64,000 nt of DNA, taken from assembly GCA_902544525.1 (NCBI GenBank), contig CACCCN010000003.1:62001-126000 (forward strand). Reading direction: 5' to 3'. The translations under genes and the position numbers were made by a program. The notes beneath the pieces were generated by a model. It was not told the DNA's origin. It did not search any database and worked only from the letters and a program-made list of their open reading frames with translations. The first letter of the stretch is position 1. Every line of letters begins with the position of its first letter. Shown piece after piece: positions 19,354-30,676 of this stretch. Source of the DNA: an uncultured Pelagibacteraceae bacterium (lineage in GTDB: Bacteria; Pseudomonadota; Alphaproteobacteria; Pelagibacterales; AG-422-B15).

Positions 19354-19797
19354 CTAAATAACTGAGGTTGCCAAATAATCAGCTCTTTCATTACCATAAA
19401 TGCCGTCATGGCCTTTAACCCACACCCAGCTTACATCGTGATAATTTAATAAATTATCTAATTCAATCCATAAATCTTTATTCTTTACGTCTTTCTTTTG
19501 TGCTGTTTTCCAATTATTTTTTTTCCAATTTATAATCCATCTTGAAGCACCATCCATTACGTACTTTGAGTCTGTATGGATTGTTAGTTTACTATTAATT
19601 GTAAAAAATTTTAAAGCTTCGATAACTGCTTTTAACTCCATTCTATTATTAGTCGTATTTTCATCGCGTCCTGATAGCTCTGTAACATTGCCTGAATTCT
19701 CAATAAAAACACCCCAACCACCTGGACCTGGATTTCCTGAGCATGCGCCATCAGTATATATCTTAATCAGACTATCAGATTCCATATTCATCGACAC
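19354..19797 (-). CDS. rnhA: Ribonuclease HI
   Basis: A normal-length RNase HI (about 145-147 aa) cleaving RNA in RNA-DNA hybrids. The four catalytic acidic residues are in YTDGACSGNPGPGGWG, NRMELKAVIEAL, IHTDSKYVMDG and GNERADYLA. The GTG at 19797 gives the longest form, while ATGs at 19791 and 19785 are plausible alternatives. All overlap the end of thrB (last base 19775), as in the conserved thrB-rnhA pair of alphaproteobacteria. Confidence 0.95.
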   Translation of the reverse strand: MSMNMESDSLIKIYTDGACSGNPGPGGWGVFIENSGNVTELSGRDENTTNNRMELKAVIEALKFFTINSKLTIHTDSKYVMDGASRWIINWKKNNWKTAQKKDVKNKDLWIELDNLLNYHDVSWVWVKGHDGIYGNERADYLATSVI

Positions 19798-20734
19798 TTT
19801 TCACACTTTGATGAAACTTTAGCTTTTCAAAGTATTCATTTGGATCTTTAGTAATTACTAGGTCACTTTTAACATTGTGTATCTCATCATAAAGTCTTGT
19901 AAGCAAGAACCTAAGAGATGCCGCTCTAGCTAAAATAGGAAGAGACTCTAGCTCAGCTTTATTAATATTTCTTATAGAATTATACTGTTGTAGAAAATGT
20001 TTAGCTTTTGATACATTAAATTCATTATTTCTTTCAAAACACCAAGCATTTATACAGATTGCCAGTTCATATGCATAATAATCATTACAAGCAAAGTAAA
20101 AATCAATAATTCCAGATAATCTATCGTTTATAAAAAAAACATTATCCGGAAAAAGATCAGCGTGAATAATACCCGATGGTAAGTTATTAGGGATTTTATC
20201 CTTTAGAAAGTTGTATTCTTTGTTAATGATCTCAATAAGATCAGAGTATTTGCTTATATGTAGACTATTTATTGTATTTACTAAACTACCGAGGTGCTTG
20301 ATACCTAAAGTATTATCTCTTTGAATATCAAGCTGATCTGATGACAAGTGAAATCTAGCTAAGTTCATGCCTAGTTCAGCACAATGTTTTGGTTCAATTT
20401 TTTTAAGGGATTTACCATCAATAAAAGAAGTAATTACTGCGGGCTTATCTTTTATATAATTATAAAGCTTATCTGATTTATCTTTTATAACTTGAGGGCA
20501 TTTAGTTTTACTTTCACTTAGATGATTCATTAAAATAAAAAAGTAAGGTAAATCGTTTTCATTAGTCCTTTTTTCAAAAATTGTAAGAATATATTTAAAA
20601 TTTTGAGTTTCTAAAAGATAGTTTGAATTCTCAATACCTTCCTTTATGCCGGTAAATTGAAGCAAGTTTTCTAATTCGTAAAGGTTTAGAAAAGAATTAA
20701 GCTCGTCATGAGTAATATTTGTATAAACGGCCAT
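19775..20734 (-). CDS. thrB: Homoserine kinase (APH-fold, ThrB2 type)
   Basis: A 319-aa aminoglycoside-phosphotransferase-fold kinase that phosphorylates homoserine using ATP, feeding thrC. The N-terminus has GIKEGIENSNYLLET near residue 29, the catalytic loop is GIIHADLFPDNVFF near 187, and the metal-binding Asp is in GIIDFYFACNDYYAYELA near 208. It follows atpF after 59 bases and overlaps rnhA. This kinase is unrelated to the GHMP-type homoserine kinase of enterobacteria. Confidence 0.93.
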   Translation of the reverse strand: MAVYTNITHDELNSFLNLYELENLLQFTGIKEGIENSNYLLETQNFKYILTIFEKRTNENDLPYFFILMNHLSESKTKCPQVIKDKSDKLYNYIKDKPAVITSFIDGKSLKKIEPKHCAELGMNLARFHLSSDQLDIQRDNTLGIKHLGSLVNTINSLHISKYSDLIEIINKEYNFLKDKIPNNLPSGIIHADLFPDNVFFINDRLSGIIDFYFACNDYYAYELAICINAWCFERNNEFNVSKAKHFLQQYNSIRNINKAELESLPILARAASLRFLLTRLYDEIHNVKSDLVITKDPNEYFEKLKFHQSVKSVDEYGI

Positions 20735-20793
20735 AATACACTTATAGCTTATGTTTCTGCTAGTTAAAATGAGTTTTAATAGCTGAAAAGAAA

Positions 20794-21285
20794 TTAGATT
20801 TTAAGCTTATCTATATCTTTTAGGCTATCAGTGAATATTTGTTCAGATTTCTCAACTGAAATTTTTTCAGAAACAAGTTTTTCTGCAGTATTTATAGACT
20901 GCTCAACGATAGTTTGTTGGATTTTAGACATTGCCTGTAATTCAGCCTGATTAATTTTTTCTATTGATTGAGCTTCTTGTCGCTTAATAATTTCTTCACT
21001 TTTAGTAAGTGCTGCTTGTTCGTAAATTTGTGCTCTTTCTCTAGCATTAGCGATTATATCATCTGCTTCTTTTAATGCGTCTTCCTTTTTTCTTTGGTAT
21101 TCAGCTAATAGTGTATTTGCTTCCTCTTTTAGCTCTATTGCATCACTTAACTCTTTCTTAACCCTTTGAATTTGCTCATCTAGAAGATTTGTAATCATTT
21201 TTGGAGCCTTTAAATATAAACCTATACCGACGAATATAATAAAAGCAACTAGTGTCCAAGAAGCCGGTTGAGAAAAAAATTCCAT
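20794..21285 (-). CDS. atpF: ATP synthase F0 subunit b
   Basis: A 163-aa F0 b subunit with one N-terminal membrane helix (about residues 7-26, LVAFIIFVGIGLYL) and a long charged coiled-coil stalk. The stalk contains VKKELSDAIELKEEANTLLAEYQRK, typical of alphaproteobacterial b subunits. It forms the peripheral stator with b' (21287-21838). It lies one base after the b' gene. The F1 genes are not here, matching the split F0/F1 arrangement known in alphaproteobacteria. Confidence 0.92.
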   Translation of the reverse strand: MEFFSQPASWTLVAFIIFVGIGLYLKAPKMITNLLDEQIQRVKKELSDAIELKEEANTLLAEYQRKKEDALKEADDIIANARERAQIYEQAALTKSEEIIKRQEAQSIEKINQAELQAMSKIQQTIVEQSINTAEKLVSEKISVEKSEQIFTDSLKDIDKLKI

Positions 21286-21286
21286 A

Positions 21287-21838
21287 TTATATTAAATGCT
21301 TTCTAATATCTTCTTCATTAATTTTTTTATCTATAAATTTTTCAACAATTGATTGGGTGGTTTCAATTGTTTTCTCTCTAATGTCATTCACCGCATTCTT
21401 TTCTTTATTTTCTATTGCCTGTTGAGACTCTTCGATTAATTTTTTAATTTTTTCATCAGTTTCTTTTTTTGATAAATCAATTTTTTTGTCAATATCTGAT
21501 TTTGTATTATTAAATATTGAGATTGCTTCAATATTACTACTTGTAATTTTTGCTTCATATTCTTCTAAAATTGATTGTGCTTCAATTTTTAGTTGTTCAG
21601 CATCACTTAAATCATTAGATATTTTATCTTTTCTCTCTTCTACAGTGGTTCTCAACTGTGGGATCGCTATCTTCCACATAAATATATACAAAATTCCAAA
21701 AGTAACTATTAACCAAAAGATTTGAGATGAATAACTGCTTATGTCCATCTGCGGCAGACCACCGCCTTCACTTGCAGCAAATGATTTTACTGACATTAAT
21801 GAAAAGGCGGTAATTAATAAGACCTTGATATATTTCAT
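21287..21838 (-). CDS. atpG: ATP synthase F0 subunit b'
   Basis: A 183-aa b' subunit (also called AtpF2/AtpX). A short hydrophobic leader (residues 3-22, ending SFAASEGGGLPQMD) precedes the membrane helix near QIFWLIVTFGILYIFMWKIA. The stalk starts PQLRTTVEERKDKISNDLSDA. The b' paralogue occurs in photosynthetic bacteria and alphaproteobacteria and pairs with b as a heterodimer. It lies 23 bases after atpE. Confidence 0.92.
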   Translation of the reverse strand: MKYIKVLLITAFSLMSVKSFAASEGGGLPQMDISSYSSQIFWLIVTFGILYIFMWKIAIPQLRTTVEERKDKISNDLSDAEQLKIEAQSILEEYEAKITSSNIEAISIFNNTKSDIDKKIDLSKKETDEKIKKLIEESQQAIENKEKNAVNDIREKTIETTQSIVEKFIDKKINEEDIRKHLI

Positions 21839-21861
21839 GAGACTAAGCTTTATCCTTAGAA

Positions 21862-22125
<264 letters not shown>

Positions 22126-22875
22126 CTAATGATGCGGATGAAGTGCATCATTTAAATATATACATGTTAAAATTGTAAATATGTAAGCTTGTAAAAAAGC
22201 GATAAAAGTTTCAAGAGCATAAATTGCAACAAGACCAGCAAGTGGTATAACTCCAAAAAAACCCATCATAACAATAAAGCCAGCAAATATTTTAATTATG
22301 CTATGTCCTGCCAGCATATTGGCCATTAGTCTAACAGAAAGTGCCACTGGTCTTGAGAGATAGGATATTATTTCTATTGGTATGATTACAGGAGCCATAT
22401 AAATGGGCACTCCACTTGGATAAAACATTCTTAGATAGCCAAATCCATTTTTTATAAACCCTAATGTTGTAACACCAATAAAAATTAATCCAGCAAATGC
22501 AAATGTGACCGCAAAATGACTTGTTACTGTAAACGAGTAAGGGATAAGACCAATCAAATTGCAAAAGAAGATGAACATAAATAAAGAGAATACGAAAGGA
22601 AAAAAAGCTTTACCTTGATCACCAACATTCGTTCTCAGTAAGTTAGCAATAAATTCGTATGAAAGTTCACACATAATTTGAAATCTATTAGGAATTATTG
22701 ATTTTTTTGATAGACCTAACATGAAAAAAGCCATTATTGCCAATGTAGCAATAACCATAAATTGTGATGAATTTGTAAATGAAATATCTACATTTCCTAT
22801 TTTGATATCTGTAATTCTTGTTATTACAAACTGATGAATAGGATCTATTAAATTTGTTGATTTCTCAGCGGCCAT
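22126..22875 (-). CDS. atpB: ATP synthase F0 subunit a
   Basis: The 249-aa a subunit, which carries the proton half-channels facing the c-ring. After DPIHQFVI near residue 11, five or six helices follow. The essential Arg lies in SRPVALSVRLMANMLAGHSI near residues 178-197, and the final helix block is LQAYIFTILTCIYLNDALHPHH. It lies between atpI and atpE with short spacers (11 and 39 bases) in one transcriptional run. Confidence 0.95.
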   Translation of the reverse strand: MAAEKSTNLIDPIHQFVITRITDIKIGNVDISFTNSSQFMVIATLAIMAFFMLGLSKKSIIPNRFQIMCELSYEFIANLLRTNVGDQGKAFFPFVFSLFMFIFFCNLIGLIPYSFTVTSHFAVTFAFAGLIFIGVTTLGFIKNGFGYLRMFYPSGVPIYMAPVIIPIEIISYLSRPVALSVRLMANMLAGHSIIKIFAGFIVMMGFFGVIPLAGLVAIYALETFIAFLQAYIFTILTCIYLNDALHPHH

Positions 22876-22886
22876 TGTTGTATTTT

Positions 22887-23174
22887 TTAGTTATTTTGCA
22901 TGGATTTTGCAACCCTAAAAACATTTAATATTCCCGCCGAACTTCCAAGCAAGAAGAAGACAATCGTAAACAAAGGTCTGGTATTAAAATAACTGTCAAG
23001 AAACAAGCCTATTGCCACACCAATAGCCATAGCTGCGACAATTTCAACCGCTAATTTCAATACTTTGCCAATTGGCGATGGCTTAATATTCTGATTATTG
23101 TTTTGCTTAATACTACTTTTAGCTTCTTTGATCCTGCTATCTAAATTTTTTAATTTTGTATCATCTCCATGCAT
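22887..23174 (-). CDS. atpI: ATP synthase protein I (F0 assembly)
   Basis: A 95-aa AtpI-like protein: a hydrophilic N-terminal half and two C-terminal hydrophobic helices with AMAIGVAIGLFLDSYFNTRP, then FFLLGSSAGILNVFR. AtpI aids c-ring assembly in some bacteria. Its ATG shares one base with the smc stop (TAATG arrangement), so F0 synthesis may be translationally linked to the upstream dciA-dsbA-smc genes. Confidence 0.85.
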   Translation of the reverse strand: MHGDDTKLKNLDSRIKEAKSSIKQNNNQNIKPSPIGKVLKLAVEIVAAMAIGVAIGLFLDSYFNTRPLFTIVFFLLGSSAGILNVFRVAKSMQNN

Positions 23175-25768
23175 TAGGCGACGGCACCAATTTCCTCAGC
23201 TCGTTTTAAATCTACAGACACTATCTGACTAACACCTCTTTCAGCCATGGTTATTCCAAACAGCCTATCCATTCTAGACATTGTTAGTGCGTGGTGTGTG
23301 ATTATCATGAATTTAGTTTGAGTTTTTTCACTAATACTATCAAGTAAATTGCAAAATCTCTCTACATTAGCATCGTCGAGAGGAGCATCAACTTCATCCA
23401 AAACGCAAATCGGTGATGGGTTTGTCAAAAAAATAGCAAATATAAGAGACATTGCTGTTAAAGCTTGCTCTCCACCTGACAATAGTGACATTGATTGAAG
23501 TTTTTTACCTGGGGGACTTACCATCATTTCAAGTCCTGCCTCTAATGGATCTTCAGCATCTATTAACTCTAAGTGTGCTTTGCCTCCATTAAATAGTTTA
23601 ACAAAGACTTCTTTGAAATGATTATTTACAGTGTCAAATGCTTTCAGCAATCGTGTACGACCTTCTTTATTTAATTCCTCAATAGACTCTCGCATTTTTT
23701 TAATAGCTGCATCTAGCTCATTCTTTTCCGTACTCATTATTTCTAATTCATCGTCTATTTCTTTTGTTTCTAAATCAGCTCTTAAATTTACAGCCCCCAT
23801 AGTTTCACGCTGTTGTTTCAGTCTATCTAATTTTGTTTCTGTCCTCTCCATGTTGGATTGCATGCTATCGAGATCGTCTGTAATTTCTAATTTTTCAATA
23901 ATCTGTTCAGGTTTGCATTGGAATTTTTCTTGAGACTCATCGGCAAGTTCTTGCAATCTTGATTCTGCAAGCTCTTTAGTTGCTTCGGTTCTACCTTTTG
24001 TCTCTCTAATATTTGATAAATCATTTTGAGCTTTTCTTAGACTTGCTTCTATTTCTTTTAATACATTATCAGCTTCTGCAAGTCTATCGGCAGCAAATTG
24101 CCTTTCAGTTTCGGCAAAGCCTTTGGTCTCAATTAATTGACCTCTTCTCTGAGCTATTTCTTCTGGACGATTTGAAATTTTTTTTAACTCTTCCTCAGAT
24201 TTTTTCTTTCTAAGAGTAAGTTCTTGAATTTGTTCATTTGAGGACTTTATAGTCTTGTTTAACCTTTGATACTCATACGTCCAATCGCTAAATTTCTGTT
24301 CAATATCTTTTTGTCTAAGCTTATCTCTTAACTCTAAAGAGAGTGTTGCAGCATTCTTTGCATCATTGTTAGCTTTTTCGTATGCGATTTTTGCTTTATC
24401 AGAGATTTTTTCAGCATCCGATACTTTTTCAGATATATCTGACAAACTTGAATAAAATTTTTCTGTAAAAATTTTTGTCCAATTGGCTGTATCATCATAG
24501 CCCTCAACTTCTTTAAGGGTTGAATGTTTAGAGTTAATATTTTCATTAGAAACTATTGTTCGTTGCCAATCGTCTCTTTTTGAGTTTTTAATAATATTAT
24601 ATTGCTCAATATTTTTTTCTAGATCAGCAATTTGCTCTTCTAATTGGTCTTTTTCCTCTTTTAGTAGATCAATTTTATCGTTATCGACTTCATTTATTCC
24701 CTGACTACTATCTATAGAATTTTTCTTTGCATTTAGTATTTCAAGATCTTTAGTTGAATCTTTAAGTTGGAATTGTTCTCTCTCAAAATCACTTATTATC
24801 TGTTGAATTGTTTTTTCTAAATTATATTTTGCTTCTTTTATTCTCTCTTCTTCGTGATCTAAAGATTCCCTTTCCAAATTGATCCTATTAAGCTTGGCTG
24901 CGGCTTCGATTTCTTTTTCTCTTAATGGTTTAATCTTTTCATTGGCTTGAGCTTGCTTGGTTGTAGCTTGTGTAACATCTAAGGTATATTTTTGTATTTG
25001 AGACTCACTTACTTGTAGATTATGATTAGATTTTTCATAAGACTCCTTTAGATTGAACCACTTAAGGTACATCACAATACCCTCTAAACGACTAATTTCT
25101 GAAGAGATTGATTTATAGGTTTCTGCTTGTTGAGCCTGTTTTTTTAAGTTCGTAATCTGAGAATTCAGCTGTTTCATTATATCTTTTAGTCGCTGTAAAT
25201 TAGTTTCAGCAGCTTTCAATTTTAACTCAGCTTCATGTCTCCTTGAATGAAGACCTGAGATGCCTGCAGCCTCTTCCAATACAGCCCTTCGATCAATAGG
25301 CTTTGCATTTATTAATGCTCCAACTCTACCTTGACTAATTAGAGAGGGTGAATGAGCTCCAGTAGATAGGTCTGCAAAAAGTCGTTGAACATCACGAGCC
25401 CTAACTTCCTTGCCATTAATTCTATATTCAGAACCTCTATCTTTTTCAATCTTTCGTTTAACCTGAATCTCTTCTTCTTCATTAAATTCTGAAGGTGCGC
25501 TTCTATCTTTATTATCTAAAGAAATTGTTACTTCTGCATTGTTTCTTGCTGGCCTATCTGATGTTCCTGAAAATATCACATCTTCCATTCCAGAGCCTCT
25601 CATGCTTTTGGGAGATGTTTCACCCATACACCATCTTAAGGACTCAACAACATTAGATTTACCACAACCATTAGGTCCAACTATTCCTGTTAATCCCTCT
25701 TCAATGACAATTTCAGTAGGGTCAACAAACGATTTAAAACCTGTAACTTTTATTTTTTTAAATTTCAT
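23174..25768 (-). CDS. smc: Chromosome segregation protein SMC, short form without a recognisable hinge
   Basis: This ATPase organises the chromosome with ScpA/ScpB. Walker A GPNGCGKSN is at residues 31-39, the DA-box region SLISQGRVGALINAKP near 143, the ABC signature LLSGGEQALTAMSL near 755 and Walker B CVLDEVDAPLDDANV near 783. Between about residues 170 and 690 the text is almost entirely coiled coil. At 864 aa it is about 300 residues shorter than typical SMC (1,150-1,200). The Gly-rich hinge dimerisation domain is not recognisable; only a small break with EVEGYDDTANW appears near residue 415. Both ATPase halves are in one frame, so this is not a frameshift artefact. Confidence 0.92.
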   Translation of the reverse strand: MKFKKIKVTGFKSFVDPTEIVIEEGLTGIVGPNGCGKSNVVESLRWCMGETSPKSMRGSGMEDVIFSGTSDRPARNNAEVTISLDNKDRSAPSEFNEEEEIQVKRKIEKDRGSEYRINGKEVRARDVQRLFADLSTGAHSPSLISQGRVGALINAKPIDRRAVLEEAAGISGLHSRRHEAELKLKAAETNLQRLKDIMKQLNSQITNLKKQAQQAETYKSISSEISRLEGIVMYLKWFNLKESYEKSNHNLQVSESQIQKYTLDVTQATTKQAQANEKIKPLREKEIEAAAKLNRINLERESLDHEEERIKEAKYNLEKTIQQIISDFEREQFQLKDSTKDLEILNAKKNSIDSSQGINEVDNDKIDLLKEEKDQLEEQIADLEKNIEQYNIIKNSKRDDWQRTIVSNENINSKHSTLKEVEGYDDTANWTKIFTEKFYSSLSDISEKVSDAEKISDKAKIAYEKANNDAKNAATLSLELRDKLRQKDIEQKFSDWTYEYQRLNKTIKSSNEQIQELTLRKKKSEEELKKISNRPEEIAQRRGQLIETKGFAETERQFAADRLAEADNVLKEIEASLRKAQNDLSNIRETKGRTEATKELAESRLQELADESQEKFQCKPEQIIEKLEITDDLDSMQSNMERTETKLDRLKQQRETMGAVNLRADLETKEIDDELEIMSTEKNELDAAIKKMRESIEELNKEGRTRLLKAFDTVNNHFKEVFVKLFNGGKAHLELIDAEDPLEAGLEMMVSPPGKKLQSMSLLSGGEQALTAMSLIFAIFLTNPSPICVLDEVDAPLDDANVERFCNLLDSISEKTQTKFMIITHHALTMSRMDRLFGITMAERGVSQIVSVDLKRAEEIGAVA

Positions 25769-25771
25769 TTT

Positions 25772-26404
25772 TTAGTTGATATAGCTTTCTAATATTTCAT
25801 CTATTTTATCACTAGATAAATTACCAGCGTACAATTCACCATTAATTATAAATGATGGAGTAGAATTAACTTCATATTCTTTAACAGCATCTATTCTAGA
25901 TTTTAAAATAAAATTTGTAATTTTCTCATTATTCAAACAGCTATCAAAGTCATCGCTAGTAACGCCAAATAAGCCTGCTTGTTTAGTCAACGCCTCTGTA
26001 CTATTTTCAAGAACTTTTTCTTGATCATTTGTTACAATCCATTTTGATTGTGTGCTTAGAAGTGTTTTGTTTAATTTATGAAAGTCTTTTCTTGCCGCAC
26101 AGTAGAGTAATTTATAGGCGTTTAAATCAACCGCATTCAATGGAAAGGGTCTTAATTCAAAATTTACTAATCCAGTATCAATATATTTTTCTTTTAAGTG
26201 CTTGTAACCATTTTTAGAAAAGTCTGCACAATGACTACAAGTTAATGAACTGTATTCAATGATACTTATCTTTGCATCAATATTGCCAAGGATTACCGGG
26301 TCTTTAAGGTTATTTTCACTATCAAAATTCCATTCATTATTTGCAAACGCATTTGTAGATAATGAAATAGAGATAAATATTAATATTTTTAATAAGGTTT
26401 TCAT
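25772..26404 (-). CDS. DsbA-like thiol-disulfide oxidoreductase, secreted
   Basis: A thioredoxin-fold protein of the DsbA/Thioredoxin_4 family. A signal peptide (about residues 1-19, ending TNAFA) is followed by the CxxC motif CSHC in YSSLTCSHCADFSK, and TPSFIINGELYAG supplies the cis-Pro near the C-terminus. It should act in periplasmic disulfide chemistry. The ATG at 26404 (210 aa) is preferred to the upstream in-frame TTG at 26413. It is four bases before smc and follows dciA after about 140 bases, a conserved alphaproteobacterial order. Confidence 0.88.
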   Translation of the reverse strand: MKTLLKILIFISISLSTNAFANNEWNFDSENNLKDPVILGNIDAKISIIEYSSLTCSHCADFSKNGYKHLKEKYIDTGLVNFELRPFPLNAVDLNAYKLLYCAARKDFHKLNKTLLSTQSKWIVTNDQEKVLENSTEALTKQAGLFGVTSDDFDSCLNNEKITNFILKSRIDAVKEYEVNSTPSFIINGELYAGNLSSDKIDEILESYIN

Positions 26405-26543
26405 TTTCAACAATTATCTACATTTAGTGTTTAATATGATATTTAACGTACAATATATTGAATATAATCAATTATTCTCAGTTTATACAGCATAATCTCT
26501 TACTTTTAATATTATTCTTATAGATAAAAATTGTGTCAGAAAT

Positions 26544-27018
26544 TTAACTTTTTTTTATTTTCCTAGCAATTTTTGAAAAGTTTTTTTGTAGATTTGGATA
26601 TTTCGATAATAGTTCTAAATCTAAAGAATTGATATTAACTTCATCATCTAACTCATTGTTATTGTTAGGTGCAGATACTTTATTTGCCATTTTTTGTTGA
26701 ATGATTTCAATCCTATTGATCGCCTTGTAACCAAAAAAACTATTTATTTTTGATATTAATTTAGTCTGATCATGCTGTATTGCAAAAGCAATTGTAGGAT
26801 CTGCTTTAAGCTCTAAAGTTGCGGGATCCCTTAAGCTAACTTGTGATTTTTTAATTTTTATAGGTTTTGATAAATTGTAATAATTTTCACCAACTATTTC
26901 TTTCCAAGATTTAAGTAACTCTATTTCAAAAAAACCTCTCTTCTTGAGAATTTTTTTTGCCTCATCGGGAAGAAAATTTGATAATGTATTAAGTCCGTAA
27001 TATTTTTTTTTATAAGCC

Positions 27019-27020
<2 letters not shown>
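26544..27020 (-). CDS. dciA: DciA-like DUF721 protein (helicase loading)
   Basis: A 158-aa DUF721/DciA family protein. DciA is the ancestral bacterial loader of the replicative helicase DnaB. The conserved core reads LLKSWKEIVGENYYNLSKPIKI near residues 35-56, then ATLELKADPTIAFAIQHDQTKL and INSFFGYKAINRIEI near 90-105. Its ATG occupies 27018-27020 on the minus strand and shares two bases with the ATG of mutY on the plus strand, in the tetramer CATG. No Shine-Dalgarno is visible. A longer minus-strand start would lie within mutY. Confidence 0.82.
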
Positions 27021-29228
<2,208 letters not shown>

Positions 29229-29229
<1 letters not shown>

Positions 29230-29254
29230 TAACTTAATAGACTCAATAAGTTAT
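29229..29254. other. Hairpin with a GANTC site in its loop between rnhB and ccrM
   Basis: Perfect 8-bp inverted repeat ATAACTTA (29229-29236) and TAAGTTAT (29247-29254), with a 10-base loop holding GACTC (29240-29244). It is AT-rich and lacks a following T-run on the minus strand, so it is a poor intrinsic terminator. It lies just upstream of the putative ccrM -35 and could be an operator or a 3' end structure of the rnhB transcript. Confidence 0.45.
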
Positions 29255-29263
29255 ATGATTTTC

Positions 29264-29857
29264 TTAATTCAACATATTGTATATGGGTGCAAAACTTTTT
29301 CGATGTATTGGGGTTATACCCAATTTATCGAGAGCTAAAAGGTGCTGTTTTGTTCCATATCCAGAATTTTTTTCCCAAAAATACCCTGGATACTTAATAG
29401 ATAATTCTTCCATTATTTTGTCTCTGTATACTTTTGCTATAATAGATGCAGCTGCAATTGATAGAGATTTACTATCACCTTTAATTATTGGATACATTTT
29501 ATAGCTAAGTTCTGGTAATTTATTACCATCAATCAGAGTAGATTTTGGTATAATACTAAGACCTAAAACCGCTCTTTTCATTGCTAGTAAACTTGCTTGT
29601 AAAATATTTATTTTGTCTATCTCTTCAACTGTGGCGATGCCAATCGCATAATTGTGGTTTGCAACCAATTCTCTATTAATTTGTATTCTTTTATTTTTTG
29701 AAATTTTTTTTGAGTCATTAATACCTTCAGGTATTGCTTCTTTATTGAGAATTATAGCAGCAGAAACAACAGGCCCAGCAAGAGGGCCTCTTCCAACCTC
29801 ATCTACACCAGCCACAGGCATTTTATAATTCTGATCAAATTTATATTTTGGTTCCAA
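29264..29857 (-). CDS. rnhB: Ribonuclease HII
   Basis: A 197-aa RNase HII, which excises ribonucleotides misincorporated in DNA. The catalytic block AGVDEVGRGPLAGPVVSAAI near residues 16-35 gives the DE pair. INDSKKISKNKR is near 52, STLIDGNKLP near 112 carries the third Asp, and GDSKSLSIAAASIIAKVYRD near 131 completes the fold. It starts six bases after udg. Confidence 0.95.
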   Translation of the reverse strand: MEPKYKFDQNYKMPVAGVDEVGRGPLAGPVVSAAIILNKEAIPEGINDSKKISKNKRIQINRELVANHNYAIGIATVEEIDKINILQASLLAMKRAVLGLSIIPKSTLIDGNKLPELSYKMYPIIKGDSKSLSIAAASIIAKVYRDKIMEELSIKYPGYFWEKNSGYGTKQHLLALDKLGITPIHRKSFAPIYNMLN

Positions 29858-29862
29858 TTTTA

Positions 29863-30603
29863 CTATTTTATACTATCTCTAATATTTTGAAGATCTTCCC
29901 AGACATATTTTTTTTGCTTTTGTTGGCGTAATAAAAATGCTGGATGGAATGTTGGCATTGCTTGAATGTTTTTTCCATTTATATTTAAAGTAAACCATTT
30001 ACCTCTAATTTTTGTTATTGGAGTTTTATCTTTAAGAAGAGCATAAGTAGAGGTACTTCCTAATAATAAAAGTACTTTTGGATTAATTAATTCTATATGT
30101 TTATGAATTAATGGCAGGCATATCTCAATTTCATTTTCAGTTGGTTTACGATTAGCAGGTGGACGCCATGGAATGATATTCGCAATATATACTTTCTCCC
30201 TATCAAGATTGATAGCACTTAACATTTTATCTAATAGCTTACCACTTCTACCAACAAAAGGTTTGCCTTCAATATCTTCATCATGACCAGGCGCTTCGCC
30301 AATCAGCATAATTTTTGAATTGGGGTTACCATCAGAAAAAACAACATTATTTGCCTCTTTATACAAAGCACAGCCTTTAAAATTATTAATAAAACGCTGA
30401 AGTTCTTTTAGATCCTGTATTTTCAACAATTGCTGTTCTGTCTTTAAATTCATTGTTTGTAAATTATTCTCTATATCTTCATTTTTGAATGATTCTTTAA
30501 TATTAAATCTGTTTATAGGAAATTCGTTTAAATTATCTGTTACTCCAGCTTCTTTTAGTAATCTAAGAGACTGAATATTTGTATTTATAAGATTTTTCCC
30601 CAT
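29863..30603 (-). CDS. Uracil-DNA glycosylase, family 4-like, without the iron-sulfur cysteines
   Basis: A 246-aa UDG-superfamily protein. Motif 1 GEAPGHDEDIEGKPFVGRSG is near residue 94, NIIPWRPPANRKPT near 144 and motif 2 TFHPAFLLRQ near 215, all as in family 4 (UDGa-like) enzymes. Only two cysteines occur in the whole protein (in GCALYKEA and EICLPL), so the four-Cys 4Fe-4S ligand set of classical family 4 enzymes is absent. It removes uracil from DNA; substrate range is inferred. It is divergent from ETF-QO and cotranscribed with rnhB. Confidence 0.85.
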   Translation of the reverse strand: MGKNLINTNIQSLRLLKEAGVTDNLNEFPINRFNIKESFKNEDIENNLQTMNLKTEQQLLKIQDLKELQRFINNFKGCALYKEANNVVFSDGNPNSKIMLIGEAPGHDEDIEGKPFVGRSGKLLDKMLSAINLDREKVYIANIIPWRPPANRKPTENEIEICLPLIHKHIELINPKVLLLLGSTSTYALLKDKTPITKIRGKWFTLNINGKNIQAMPTFHPAFLLRQQKQKKYVWEDLQNIRDSIK

Positions 30604-30676
30604 TATTTTAAAGAATTTGAATCATATGATTGAATTATTGTATCAGTAATTTAAATAATACTGTTAGATAATTTAT

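Noticed and set aside
23174..25768. smc shortened by a frameshift or split gene
   Set aside because: N-terminal Walker A and C-terminal signature and Walker B motifs are in one uninterrupted frame, so the short length is not a broken gene.
26414..26543. A small gene or RNA in the 130-base spacer between dciA and the DsbA-like gene
   Set aside because: Only AT-rich DNA with no convincing start, motif or stable hairpin; the plus-strand open frame there is an extension over the DsbA-like signal peptide.
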